Source of the DNA: Trachythela sp. YZ-2020
Taxonomy: Eukaryota; Cnidaria; Anthozoa; Malacalcyonacea; Clavulariidae
Length of the DNA stretch: 64,000 nt
Direction of reading: 5' to 3'
Assembly: GCA_016169945.1 (NCBI GenBank)
Contig: JADLSH010000367.1
Location: 5,670,501 to 5,734,500 of the forward strand
Shown here in pieces: positions 12,119 through 22,116 of the stretch (the stretch's first letter is position 1; every line of letters begins with the position of its first letter). The notes under the pieces were generated by a model. The model saw only the letters and a list, made by a program, of their open reading frames with translations, made no database searches and was not told the origin of the DNA. A program made the translations under genes and the position numbers.

Positions 12119-12954
12119 CTATTTAGTTTTCGCTTTTGCATTACAAAGACGTATATACAAAGCATGAATGTTCTGTAAAGTCTGACTTAAAATTTGACAG
12201 TCTCTAGATATTTTTGCTCGTTCTAATATTTTTTTTAATACTATAGCCACACCCTTCATCGAATCAAATGTTAATTTATCATTAACTATATATTCAGCAA
12301 TTGTTTTATTTTGAGTTAATATATTGTATTCGCATACGGTTTTATTTTCTTCTTTTTTTTGCACATATATAATTTTGCTTGAGCCCCTACAGTTTTTAAA
12401 TTCAGTACTTCATCTAAATCTACACTGCTTTCATAAGGATCAATATCTTCGTATAAGTGAGTTTCTTTACCGTTTTCATTTTCATATACACTTTATCATC
12501 TAATAGTTTTCTATGATATAGTTCGTCGAAAACATTTTTCGAATCGGGTATGATAATAGCTGGTGCTGGCGGTTGTACGATAGGAGTTTGCGGTATTGGT
12601 GACGGTTGTTGTTGTTGTTGTTGTTGTTGTACAATAGTCGGCGGTTCTTGTAAAATAGTCGGCTGTTCTTGTACAATAGCGACGGGAGGAGTTTGCGGTC
12701 GAGGAAAAATTGGAGTGTTTAAAAATTATGTAGGTTGTTCAAATTGATAACTTGCTAAAGGTAAGGGTGTTTGTGGTACCTGTAGAAAAGGATCGTAATC
12801 ATAATGTGTTTGCGGTGTTTGAAAATTCAATAGAAGTCTCGCTAGATTTTCACGAGAGTCTTCATCGGTGGTGACGGTAATTTCTTTATCGGTTTTGAAT
12901 TTTTTTAGTTATCGACGTAATAACGGATTCGTTTTTTCTTTTTCCATTACGCAT
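12119..12954 (-). pseudogene. Unknown Pro/Gln-rich protein gene, frameshifted
   Basis: Reading leftward from ATG at 12954, the N-terminus is basic (NGKRKNES). A frame change in an A-run near 12900 leads into a Pro/Gln-rich middle, including a run of eight glutamines encoded by CAA repeats near 12610-12635 and several PQTP motifs. A further shift near 12480 gives an acidic segment (LYEDIDPYESSVDLDEV). The C-terminal helical part ends at 12119. There is also an in-frame stop near 12745. A separate short acidic frame ends at the TAA overlapping this start (12955). The layout is that of a low-complexity tegument, scaffold or regulatory protein, but no family is recognised. Confidence 0.5.
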
Positions 12955-13183
12955 TTAGTTTATTTTTTCTTTGATTGATTTTTCTTTATCTAGTAGAGTT
13001 TTGTCCATACTGTCTATATCATCATCGTTGTCGCTTAATGAGTAGTCGTCAATCGTAATAATAGTTTGAAGAAAAAATGTTTACAGTGTTTTGTATAACT
13101 GTTTGAGTAGGAATGATTTTTACATAAATGTGTAAACTTTTTTATGAATGTTCTTTAGTGGGCGGAGAATAAAAAACAATGAT

Positions 13184-14053
13184 ATGATTGGACAATCGAC
13201 GATTATGGAAAATGTCAACGTAGTAAGTGTTAAAGAATGTTAAAATGATTATTTTTAAAATGATTATTATAAAAGTTTTTTTGTTTTTTAGAACGAGTAC
13301 AATAACAACTCTATGATAGCATCTCGAATAAATCATGAAGACATAATCTATCATCAATATCTACATCAAACTCGAGGAACGATGAAAAATGGAATTAATA
13401 AGAAAGTAGACATATGTTCTTTACGTGTTGTAGGATTATTAAAACCATATCCTTACAAACCATTTTTAAAAATACCTGTAAATTATATTTATCAATTGTA
13501 TAAGGTTTATGATAATGAATTAGTTCTAGATAGTATAAGTATATGTAGCGAAACTAGTAAAATTGATATTGAAAATTATTTTAAACATCATCAACTAGTT
13601 ATTTTATCTTTTGAAAAATTCACACCATTTTATACCATATTACCGGTATATAGGTTTTCAAAATATGACGAAGGTGATTTTTATTATATCGATAAAAAAT
13701 CATTTAGTGGTGAAATAACAATTTTATATAGGTTTTTTTTAAATGTTAAACAACCGAATATATATAATCCACATGAAAAAATATCTACATTATATACTTA
13801 TAAAAACGGTATTTTTATAATATTATCGCAAAATTTTGCATGTAACGAAAAGTGTTGGCGTCTGTTTTTACATGAAAAATATAAGGATACGTTAAATGAA
13901 AATGATGTTGATAAAGAATGTTGTATAAGCAAAATTGTTTACGAATATATGTATATACAACCAAAGACTCTGAAAGAAGAATTGCAATCAGAAGATCATC
14001 CTTGTATGACGGTTCAAAAAATTCCTAAAGAATCAAAATATGTTAAAATATGA
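13184..14053 (+). CDS. Unknown protein, intact, with a 69-nt candidate intron
   Basis: The main open frame (from 13313) extends back in frame to 13292, which follows a T-rich tract ending in TTTTTTAG. Upstream, ATG at 13184 opens 13 codons that end at 13222, directly before GTAAGT. Removing 13223-13291 (69 nt, phase 0) fuses them in frame. If unspliced, an in-frame stop would follow, so splicing is the simplest reading. The protein is about 267 residues, rich in Tyr, Lys and Ile, with scattered cysteines (NEKCW, DKECC) and no domain I recognise. It overlaps the next gene by ATGA at 14050-14053. The main frame is free of breaks, unusual for this element. Confidence 0.65.
13223..13291 (+). other. 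Candidate spliceosomal intron
   Basis: The donor GTAAGT is the metazoan consensus. The acceptor follows a tract of mostly T ending TTTTTTAG. Length is 69 nt, phase 0. Retention introduces a stop. Confidence 0.6.
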
Positions 14054-14607
14054 ATGTGGAAAAAGTCTACAACATTTGCAAGAAAAACCCGTTACAATTA
14101 GGTGATGAAGAATGGTGTTATATTGAAAAATATAAAAACGATATATTAAATAGTATAACACATATAATAGATATAGACGGTTGGATAGTTGATAAAAGCA
14201 CTCATTTATACGGTGAAGTTAGTATTTACAATGTAGAGAATATGAAAATGTATACGTTTTTTTTTATATCATCCTGAAATAAATATAACTAAAAAATTTT
14301 GGAAAACTATTACTTATGTTACGAGAAATATTCACGGTTTAACGTTTTCTAAAACACCATATAAAAAAATGATTTTACATATAATGATTTTATACAATAT
14401 ATGAATATCAATGGTGTATATGGGTATAAAGGTGGAAATATAGAAAAAAAATTATGTGAAAAATATAATATAAAATGTATTAATTTAGAAATATTTGGTT
14501 GTGAAAAATACGAAATATTGTTAAAAAAATATAATTTAAATATAAAAAAATGCGATCGTCATTTATTGTACAAGGGTGATAAAAATCGTATACATTGTTC
14601 TACATAA
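14050..14607 (+). pseudogene. Possible RNase H-fold/exonuclease-like protein gene, two frameshifts
   Basis: Three frame segments belong together: 14050-14260, then about 14260-14375 after a run of T, then about 14375-14607. Visible features are IDIDGWIVD near residue 38 and, in the last segment, GYKGGNIEKKLC, NLEIFGCEKYEIL and a Cys/His pattern ending CDRH...IHCS. The layout (an acidic DxxGW motif followed by a VKG-x-EK-like segment, then Cys/His residues) resembles a family of unnamed proteins often found beside Polinton genes in invertebrate genomes and suspected to have an RNase H-like fold. The assignment is from memory of layout, so weak. The first segment overlaps the previous gene by ATGA. 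Confidence 0.4.
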
Positions 14608-15139
14608 TATGAGGTATATGTATTCGTATATAAACTTTTAGAAAAACAAACAAAATGTGAACTAGTATATGACATGTATATAAAGGAGTAAAAGATTTTT
14701 TAAATAAAAATGAATGCTATTGCAGCGTTTCGTGTGTTATTATCGCTTTATGTGTACGATTCTATTTTATGGAATTTATATTATGTGTCCAGATATTTAT
14801 ACGAACTAAAACCGAATCTATGGGCAAGGAAAAAAAGAATAAAAATACAAACATATTACGAACATATTGATGACGTCGAGTATGAAACAAATTTATATAA
14901 AAAACAATTTGGTCTAGTGAAGAAAGATGTTTTATATATATATATGTTGAAAAGAATCGTTTCTATATATTTCCTAAAGATTGGATATGCGACAGGAACA
15001 AAAAATGAGGATGAAAAAGAACATAATTCTAACATAGAGAACATAAAGAACAAAAAGAACAGAATGTGGAAAGAACCCGTGAAATTTTATTTACATTATG
15101 AAAATATACGTTCAAGATACAATTTTTATGATGAATATA

Positions 15140-16652
15140 CAGGGTGAGTCAGAAAAAACGGACAATTTGCATATAATCAAATTAGCCGCGAACGTATAGC
15201 TGGAATTTGTCAATTCCCATGTGACAACAGGACATGGTTTATTAATGCAAAAGTGTTTATTAACTATAATTCGCAGCGCAGCGCGTGTACTATTATAAAA
15301 ACGATGTGATCAACTGTTCATTCTTATTTACAGAGATTACATGTAATAAGTATACTGAACAAAATAAATGGTTCATTACATGCTATGCGCCATGTCCTTC
15401 AACATGACCACCGTTTCTTTCGGCACAAAGAATTGTTCGCCTGTGCATGTCACGAAACACTCTTTGAATCATGTCAGGATGCTGCCGTAAAATGTCGAAT
15501 TCGTCTATTATCCTCTGCCGCAGCTGCTGGATATTCTCGGGTGGTCTTGAGAACACTTTATCCTTGATATAGCCCCACCTAAAAAAATCGCAGGGTGTGA
15601 GGTCTGGCGAGCGAGCTGGCCACTCCACATTGTGACCTAAACCCACGACACGATTCTCGCTGAACGTTTCGTTTAGGCGATCCCTGACCTCCAAAAGGCG
15701 ATGTGCAGGAGCTCTGTCTTGCGCCCACCAAGGGCCCCGAAACCTTCCCTCCCAGTACATGTTGTTGAAATGATTTGCCAGTTGTGGGATGGCAAAATCA
15801 TTCAGCATACGAAGATACGCGCGGCCGTACACATTTCCATAAAAAAATAGAGTCCCAATATTAAACCATTACCACAAACTCCTGCCCAGACAGTAAGTTT
15901 TGCACGCTGTGTCGGTCGGTCGAAGTTAAATGCTGGAGGATGTCCTCTTGGTGCGTACTCGCGTATATTGTGCGTGTTGACTTCTCCGTTCATTTGAAAT
16001 GCAGCTTCGTCTCCAATGATGAATCAGTTCAAAAAGTTTTCGTGTTGGCAGCGTTGGTTAAACCACTGCGAATAGCGCAGGCGACGTGGCCAGTCGTTTT
16101 CCAATAGCTCGTGGCGGACAGAAATGCGGTAAGGGTGCCAACGCAACTCCAGTCTTGTTATTCTATTAAATGTTGCTTGCGAGACTGCAATTGGATTCCG
16201 ACGAGAACTCACATGCGGATTTTGCTCTAGCAACTCTCGTATTTTCTTCACTTCTCGCTCTTCGTCTCCTGCCTGAAATGCCCTTGTTTCGGTTAAGGCT
16301 TGTTCCTGTGTTTTCGTATTCCTCACGTTATTCAAAATTTTGTTCCGCGAGGGAGGATCACGTTCGGGAAACCTTAATATGAATGCGTCTTGCACTTCTC
16401 TTACATTTTGTGTGTGGGTGAAATGTGTTACTACAAATACTCGTTGTTCTGTGGTCAGTTGAACCATTTTGCGTGTTGTGAACAAGTAAATTGTGAAACG
16501 AGTGATTAATAAAAGGTTCTATGCAAATTTCTTGCACAATCAAAATGCATTTTAACTCCCAAAGGGAGATATTTAGGCAACTTATGTCAAATTACAGCCG
16601 CTATGCGGCTAATTTGAATTTGAAAGGTGTCCGTTTTTTCTGACTCATCCTG
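15140..16652 (-). mobile_element. IS630-Tc1-mariner element, DD41D-like, with TA target duplication
   Basis: The 24-bp terminal inverted repeats begin CAGG(G/A)TGAGTCAGAAA and match at 23 of 24 positions. The element is flanked by TA on both sides (15138-15139 and 16653-16654), the standard mariner-family target duplication. It sits inside a virus-element gene and carries its transposase on the minus strand. The borders are exact. Confidence 0.92.
15383..16485 (-). pseudogene. Mariner-type transposase, broken
   Basis: The DDE transposase would cut and paste the flanking element. The N-terminal HTH region lies at 16024-16485 (TTEQRVFVVTHF...). The first catalytic Asp region (IIGDEAAF) sits just after a TGA stop near 16021. 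After another frame change near 15840 come WWAQDRAPAH and WPARSPDLTPCDFF with the second and third acidic positions, followed by WGYIKDKVF. Spacing between the QD and the PCD is about 42 residues, close to the DD41D group. A stop and at least one frameshift make this copy non-autonomous. Confidence 0.85.
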
Positions 16653-16725
16653 TACATTATCAAAATATATTTATCAACCTATAGTATTTCCAACATAAAT
16701 AAAAATTAATCCTTACATATATAGA

Positions 16726-16917
16726 ATGGGTGTTGAAAAATATGTAAAAGATTGCATGTATAAATATACGTATTTTTTATGTATATTTTCGTCGTGGGAA
16801 TATATACAACAAGTAATAAGTAAAATAGATGTAGATATGTTATTATGTCCTTTTACATTAGAACCTATATATTATTTATGCTGCTTAAAACCATATAGTT
16901 TTATGTTTTGTATATAA
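16726..16917 (+). CDS. Unknown small hydrophobic/Cys-rich protein
   Basis: A 63-residue frame with an aromatic, Cys-rich sequence (YFLCIFSSW near residue 18, YYLCCLKPYSFMFC near the end). It could be membrane associated. It begins 27 bp after the end of the split gene. No family is recognised, and a chance ORF in AT-rich DNA is possible. Confidence 0.35.
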   Translation: MGVEKYVKDCMYKYTYFLCIFSSWEYIQQVISKIDVDMLLCPFTLEPIYYLCCLKPYSFMFCI

Positions 16918-16919
16918 TA

Positions 16920-17222
16920 TTTATATATATAAAATATATAATATAATGTGTTGCATGTATGTAGAATGTAGATCGAATCGTACAAAAAAAAAAAATAAAA
17001 CAAAATATGTATGCTAATACTAAAGATTTTAATTAAAAGCAATTTTTTTTATTATGAAATATTTTTTTTTATTTATTATAAAAAAATTTTTTTTATAAAA
17101 TGGTATATGTTAAAAACAATATTTATATATTTTAATATCGTTATGGATATATATTATAACGAAGACTATATAAGAAGAAGAAGAAGAAGAACATACATGT
17201 ACGAACTTATTTTTTAAATTAA
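16920..17222. other. T-rich low-complexity spacer
   Basis: Long T-runs and AAAAAAT-type repeats, ending in an AGAAGA microsatellite near 17171-17190. A short frame from 17143 (MDIYYNEDYI then a run of six Arg) may be a tiny gene or the repeat's translation. I do not assign it. Confidence 0.45.
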
Positions 17223-17226
17223 AAAA

Positions 17227-17436
17227 ATGTCTGGTAAAACATTTTATTTTGTCGACACATTTGCTGACGGATGTTATAATTTTTTTAATAATCGTGAATG
17301 GTTAGAATGGGGAAAAAACGAAAATGAAAATAAAATAAAATTTTATTATGTTCAAAAAGTTGATAACGATTTGGTCGAAGGAATAATACAATTTGAAAAA
17401 AGAGTGACAATTAATAAAGCAAGATATTATTTTTAA
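17227..17436 (+). CDS. Unknown protein, weakly Rep-like
   Basis: 69 residues. The centre reads IKFYYVQKVDNDLVEGIIQF then EKRV, which recalls the motif-2 neighbourhood of CRESS-type replication initiators (Y-x-v-x-Q-x-E ... HLQG-y-i-x-F-x-K-R) but lacks the two His residues that define HUH activity. The following gene starts 8 bp later. The two might be fragments of one degenerate Rep-like protein. I see no other supporting motif, so function is open. Confidence 0.4.
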   Translation: MSGKTFYFVDTFADGCYNFFNNREWLEWGKNENENKIKFYYVQKVDNDLVEGIIQFEKRVTINKARYYF

Positions 17437-17444
17437 CTAAAAAA

Positions 17445-17729
17445 ATGATAAATATTTTACCAGAAGGTGTAAAAACAAATATAGGTTTTATTCTTACAAG
17501 TATGTGGACGAATAAACAAAATTATAACATAACAAATATTTGCGAGTATGGTAATTTATCGTTAGGCGGTGGTTATAGAGATTATAAAACAATATTACAT
17601 AATGTTTTTTCTTCGTATGAAAAAATAAAAGCAGGTGTCGAAACAGATTATCGCTATGATAAAATATCTCTTAAAATTTTACAATCGTTAAAACAAATTG
17701 AAAAAACGTTACAAATTGGATGTATATAA
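17445..17729 (+). CDS. Unknown protein, 94 aa, adjacent to the weakly Rep-like gene
   Basis: The sequence contains NICEYGNLSLGGGYRDY in its middle, which resembles the motif-3 region of CRESS Rep proteins in layout (Y-C-x-K-x-G-x ... G-x) though the catalytic Tyr position is not clear. It follows its neighbour after 8 bp in a different frame. Read alone it is unassigned. Together with the previous entry it is a candidate split relic. Confidence 0.4.
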   Translation: MINILPEGVKTNIGFILTSMWTNKQNYNITNICEYGNLSLGGGYRDYKTILHNVFSSYEKIKAGVETDYRYDKISLKILQSLKQIEKTLQIGCI

Positions 17730-17859
17730 AACACGAGAAAAAATTTTAGGGGTTATCATGAAAACGTATATGATAAGCAAATGTATAAAGCGTTAAATAA
17801 TCAAACTATTAATGAATATGATGAGATGAGATGAGATTTTTTTAAACACGTTTTCATCA

Positions 17860-18129
17860 GTGCATAGGGTTCTTCAGTTGCAAAATATTGAAATAAAACA
17901 AGAAAAATTTTTACTAACAATAAGGTATGATAATTTTATAACTTGTGAAAAATATGATATTATTACGATTTTTACTTTTACTCATTATAATTTTGATGTT
18001 CATACAATATATAAAAAAATAAAACCGTTTATTGAAATAGTAGATATTATAAAATATTTGCTTCCTAAGTTTTTTGATAAAAAAACAATAATAAGTTTTT
18101 TAAATTATGAATATTTTCAACACTTTTAA
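17860..18129 (+). CDS. Unknown protein, 89 aa
   Basis: Ile/Phe/Lys-rich frame (KYDIITIFTFTHYNFDVHTI in the middle), overlapping the next gene by 23 bp. It may be the C-terminal part of a longer gene, since upstream 17730-17860 contains fragments in other frames. No domain is recognised. Confidence 0.4.
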   Translation: MHRVLQLQNIEIKQEKFLLTIRYDNFITCEKYDIITIFTFTHYNFDVHTIYKKIKPFIEIVDIIKYLLPKFFDKKTIISFLNYEYFQHF

Positions 18130-18367
18130 TATGGATGATAAAAAAGATTTGACGCGTGTAATGCGTAATTTTTTTTGTAAAAATCATACATACATATCTT
18201 ACGATTTAGTTTATTATTGGGGTTTGTTCAACACGTTATTAAATAAAATTAAAAAATGTTCGTGTGGTTTGTTAAATTTAGAATTATGCATGTGTAAAGA
18301 TGAAGATTGTGTATTTAAACTTGACAGTGAAATATACAAAATGTTTTTTGATAAAAAATTTATATAA
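18107..18367 (+). CDS. Unknown Cys-rich protein, 86 aa
   Basis: A central KKCSCGLLNLELCMCKDEDC forms a cysteine cluster consistent with metal binding. Start could be ATG 18107 or the internal ATG at 18131, which avoids most of the overlap. No named family fits. Confidence 0.45.
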   Translation: MNIFNTFNMDDKKDLTRVMRNFFCKNHTYISYDLVYYWGLFNTLLNKIKKCSCGLLNLELCMCKDEDCVFKLDSEIYKMFFDKKFI

Positions 18368-18439
18368 AAGAAAAGAATTATAACATCAAGTCTACATTCA
18401 TCATTTGTATGTGTGTGCGTGTACAACAAAATTTTCACA

Positions 18440-19305
18440 ATGCCTGCTTTTTTACGTACACCAATTGACGATAGAAGAAAATATCTTAGCGTAGTAAACG
18501 AAAATAATAATCGTCATATTATTTATTATAACACATATACAAAAAAACATTGTGTGACGTTAGCTACGCCTCATAATACTACAGATACGGCAAGTTTCAA
18601 CGCGAATTTTCCATACGTTTTTCATTCTATTGATGATGTAGTGGAATTACATCGTGTGTTAAATAAAATTGATTTTTCAAAACCGGTCAGTAGTTTGTTT
18701 GCAATTGTGTCAGAAAATCATGCAAAAGGCACATGTACAGTTGTGAAAGATAATCCATATGGTGTCGAGATAAGAAGACAGAAAAAAACTGAAACATTAT
18801 CCGAGGAACCATCTGCTATCGATAACGCAGACAACGACTATGATATGGGAATGTCGTATCAAGCAAGAAAAATCGAATGGACAGATTGTCAATATGATAA
18901 TTGTACTTTGGGGAAAAAATTGGATATGAAATTCTATCTAAAACGTCTAGAAGAATACTTGACATGTTGGGATCGTGTGATTTTTACAGTTCGTACATCA
19001 CCAGCACTTGAACGTACACCATCACCGCCAACAACGTTAAAAAATAAGGGGAAAAATGAAAAAGATGATGTTGAAAAAAAATATCCAAAAAACCAAATGG
19101 TGATGACGATGATGAAATAATATGTAAAATGTTTAAGTATATGGATTTTTACGACGAATCCGACATAACGTTGTTGATAGCAAAATAAGGTTATGAAATA
19201 AGTGACGAAACGGGATTTGAAAAAAAAGTGTTGATGGATACAACAAGAAAATATAAACCTTCAATATTAAATAAGATCTATATAACAAGTATTAAAAACG
19301 ATTAA
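18440..19305 (+). pseudogene. Unknown protein, frameshifted near C-terminus
   Basis: I choose ATG 18440 (PAFLRTPIDDRRKYLSV) over 18413 because the intervening codons look non-coding. The protein runs about 227 residues with a Pro/Thr and Lys-rich C-terminal linker (TSPALERTPSPPT). An A-run near 19090 shifts the frame. The continuation (DDDDEIICKMFKYMDFYDE), with a TAA at 19187-19189, reaches 19305. It lies immediately upstream of the integrase gene on the same strand. Family is not recognised. Confidence 0.5.
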
Positions 19306-19337
19306 TTTTTTTATAGACAAACATATCGTAGACAAAC

Positions 19338-20231
19338 ATGCCGAAGAAAAAAGTGAAAAGACTCGATGAAGACTTAGTACGTAAAGCAGCACGTTTACTA
19401 AAAGGAGAAAGCTTAACGGAGAATCAAAAAGAGGATTATTCGCTACACGATGCTGCAAGAAAAAAATATAAACGTTTATCAATAAATACTTTTAGAAAAA
19501 ATGAACAATGGGCTATTGATTTAGCTGATATGAACGATTTAAAATATTATAATTCTATGTATAGATATTGGCTTGTTGTAATAGATACATATTCGAGATA
19601 TGTTTTTGTAAAATTATTAAAAAATAAAACTTCAAACAATACCGGTAATAAATTTGAACAAATATTAATAAAGAATAAAGCAAGTCCTGAAAAAATACAG
19701 TGTGACGAAGGAACAGAATTTCAAAAAATTAGAAAAGAATTAAGTAACAAATATGGTTTTAAAGTATTTTCCACATATAACCAGGAGATCAAGGCATCGC
19801 ATGCCGAACGTGTAATTCAAACGTTAAAAACCATGGTACGTCGCGTTCTTACCGTAACAAAAACGTATAATTACGTAAATTATATGGATATAATTGTAGA
19901 TCGATATAACAAATCTCCTCACAAAGCGTTACATAACACGACACCGTACGATATATATTTTGATAAAAAAGAATTTCCTATACGTAAATATATTTTGAAA
20001 AAATTGGACAATTTTAGAATTGAATAAAATGTTTTAAAAATCGGTACGATTGTAAGAATTGTAAGGGCAAAAAATCACGGCTTTGAAAAATCAAGTTTAC
20101 AAAGATGGGTTAGGGAAAAATTTTAAATATATAAAGTATATATTACCGATCCTATTACATATATGTTAGTTGATTTACAAGGTGGGAAAATATCTGGTAA
20201 ATTTTATCGTGAAGAATTAAAAAAAGTATGA
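19338..20231 (+). pseudogene. Retroviral-type integrase of Maverick/Polinton element, C-terminus broken
   Basis: The enzyme would insert element DNA into the host chromosome with a 6-bp staggered cut. The catalytic core is intact from 19338 to 20027: D61 in WAIDLADM, IDTYSRYVF after it, D123 in CDEGTEF, and E157 in ASHAERVIQTLK, followed by YNKSPHKALHNTTPYDIYF typical of the rve core end. The C-terminal SH3/chromo-like part (GTIVRIVRAKNHGFEK, RWVREKF, then GKISGKFYREELKKV) lies after stops near 20025 and 20118. The catalytic core alone matches Polinton integrases rather than LTR retroelements, as does the FYREEL ending. The next short ORF overlaps its stop by ATGA. Confidence 0.88.
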
Positions 20232-20314
20232 ATTATATATTTCCAAGCAGTACGAAACTTTCGGATCGTACCAATTATACGAATGATTTCGTAATACCGC
20301 TGTCTACGCTATAG
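20228..20314 (+). CDS. Short fragment beginning NYIFPSS, possibly capsid-related
   Basis: A 28-residue frame starting at the ATGA overlap with the integrase. Its beginning resembles in layout the N-terminus of the next protein (NIIFPQT...), so it may be a truncated relic of a related gene. Evidence is slight. Confidence 0.25.
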   Translation: MNYIFPSSTKLSDRTNYTNDFVIPLSTL

Positions 20315-20336
20315 ACACGTTAAATACAAATAAATA

Positions 20337-21418
20337 ATGGAAGTTACAAACATCATATTTCCGCAAACCATTAAAAATATCGCAACTGACGACTATAGTT
20401 TTACATTGCAATTTGATTATGCCAATTTATTTCGATTCAAACCTATGGATTATAATCAATACGGTGTTGTTTATGCACGATTTGTATTCAACGGATGTCT
20501 TAGTACTTTACGTTACAAATTAGATAAAGTTATAATCAAAAAAGGTGTATATAATTTACAAGAATTATTGTATGTAATAAATACACATATAGAAGAATAT
20601 GGTGTTAAATTTACTGAAAATACTAATGGTAAAATAACGTTAACATGGAACGCGTATTTTGATATATGGGTAAATCAACAAAAAACTATGCAAAGTGATT
20701 TAATATTCTCTAAGTCGTTAAAGTTTTTTGATTATTTTTCTAGTAAACACGGCGATCATAATTCGAATAATGAACGTGCCGAGTTTACACAATTCAAAGC
20801 TTATGATCATGGAGATGTAAATCATTATCACACGTATAATTATACGGCACAAATGGTGTCCTCTTGGTCTGGAGCTTCTGGTTTAATGTATAGAAATAAA
20901 AAATATCAACCGAAAATAATAGCCGGAACAACATTTGAAATCGATAGATTTGCAAACGGGTTTTTTTCGAACGTAAAAATAACGTTAACTTTATCGCAAG
21001 GATTACAATATATGTTAGGATTTGAAAAGTCTATAATTACACATACGGTGAAAATAATGCGTGGCGAAGATAATACAAAAAGCGATTTAATACTAGGAGA
21101 TGAAAAAAGAAACGAAAACGTGTTTACTTATGAAGCTAGTTTGTTACCGGATATAAAAGATCGTATTAATAAAATGTTTATATATTGCGATCAAGTGGAA
21201 AATGTCGTTGTTGGAAATCATAATTCAGAATTGACCGCTGTCGTTCCTTTAAAATCGTCTGGAAATATTGGAGATACAGATTATTATCAACCGCCAAAAA
21301 GTTTTAGAAAATTAAAAAAAATTATATTGACAGGCTTCATTTTACGCTCAAAGATAGTTCTGGAAATTTAATCAATTTTGATCACGGCAGTGTGGAAATA
21401 GAGACATTAATTCATTAA
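20337..21418 (+). pseudogene. Minor capsid (penton-like) protein of Maverick/Polinton type
   Basis: About 345 residues of beta-rich sequence. The intact frame runs 20337-21371 (start EVTNIIFPQT). The end of the protein continues in another frame to 21418 and reads FTLKDSSGNLINFDHG then SVEIETLIH, the characteristic C-terminal strand motif (F-x-L-x-D-x-x-G-x-x-I-x-F-x-x-G) of virus-element capsid-type proteins. The frame changes near 21338-21345. Near residue 280, KMFIYCDQVENVVVGN precedes the usual VPL segment. Its position between integrase and major capsid gene fits a penton or minor jelly-roll protein. It would form virion vertices. Which Polinton capsid subfamily it belongs to cannot be fixed without a structural search. 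Confidence 0.65.
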
Positions 21419-21423
21419 AAAAA

Positions 21424-21986
21424 ATGTTAAAAATTACTTTAGAAGCGAAAAATATGAAAAAAAACTTAATCGAGATAGTCGATTATGATATACCGTATCC
21501 GTTCAATACGTATAAGGATAAAAAAAATATTTTATTCTAAAACATCACGAACAGACAAATATTAAAGGAAATTTTTTTATATATTATGCTAGAAAAATAG
21601 ATCTTAATAATAAAAATTTTGCTTATAAATTAAATGATGTAAAAACAAAAGATGGTGTGTTAACAAATACTACAGAAATAACAGAGAATACGGCAGTCAC
21701 TCGTTATTCATTTCATCCTGTGTTTAACAGAAATAATAAACATCCAGTTTTCGACGATCAAATAAAATTTGCCGATAATTTTACATTGGGTGATGAATTC
21801 GGTGTAGAACAAGAACTAGTATTACACCGTCATTTTTTTTAATATTTAAATAAAGATATAAATCATAATAAAATAAATGATCGCGCAACATATATGCCGG
21901 TGTGTCTTCTTACTTCGTTTGACGATATAAAAAACAATTTTCAATTCTTTATGAATTACGAAGATGTTGGATTAGTGTGTATATAA
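21424..21986 (+). pseudogene. Unknown structural-region gene, at least two frameshifts
   Basis: Three frame segments read continuously in sense: from ATG 21424 (KITLEAKNMKKNLIEIVDY), then about 21537-21842 with ENTAVTRYSFHPVFN and DQIKFADNFTLGDEFG, then to about 21986. The breaks are near 21535 (A-run) and 21835 (T-run). It sits between two capsid-region genes and is probably a virion component. No domain is recognised. Confidence 0.45.
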
Positions 21987-22026
21987 ATTTGTGTGAGGAA
22001 GATGATATATAATTGTAGGTGTAAAA

Positions 22027-22116
22027 ATGGATGTAAAAACATACGAGAGTTTATTGTTAGGTGAATTAAAAGGCATTCCTTTTCATCCAAATATACCACC
22101 TCCAAATATATCTTAA
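22027..22116 (+). pseudogene. Truncated unknown gene, cut by the CR1/L2-like insertion
   Basis: ATG 22027 opens DVKTYESLLLGELKGIPFHP, which reaches the retrotransposon 3' tail (TAATAATAATAA) at about 22117. The frame is lost there. Whether it continued into the pVI-like gene on the far side of the insertion cannot be decided, because that gene has its own ATG. Confidence 0.4.

Larger units (their letters stand above)
14710..16698 (+). pseudogene. Unknown virus-element gene split by a mariner insertion
   Basis: The frame opens at ATG 14710 with a hydrophobic N-terminus (AFRVLLSLYVYDSILW) that could be a signal-anchor. It continues as a basic, Tyr-rich protein to the TA at 15138-15139, where the mariner element begins. 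After the element, the same frame continues from 16655 to a stop at 16696-16698. The TA at 15138 and 16653 is the target duplication, so the gene was open across this point before insertion. The disrupted form stops two codons into the transposon, at 15147. Function is unknown. Confidence 0.65.

Noticed and set aside
12550..12747. Cys/Gly-rich plus-strand frame
   Set aside because: Opposite-strand shadow of the Gln-run (CAA repeats) in the minus-strand Pro/Gln-rich gene.
16170..16382. Plus-strand frames inside the mariner element
   Set aside because: Shadows of the minus-strand transposase.
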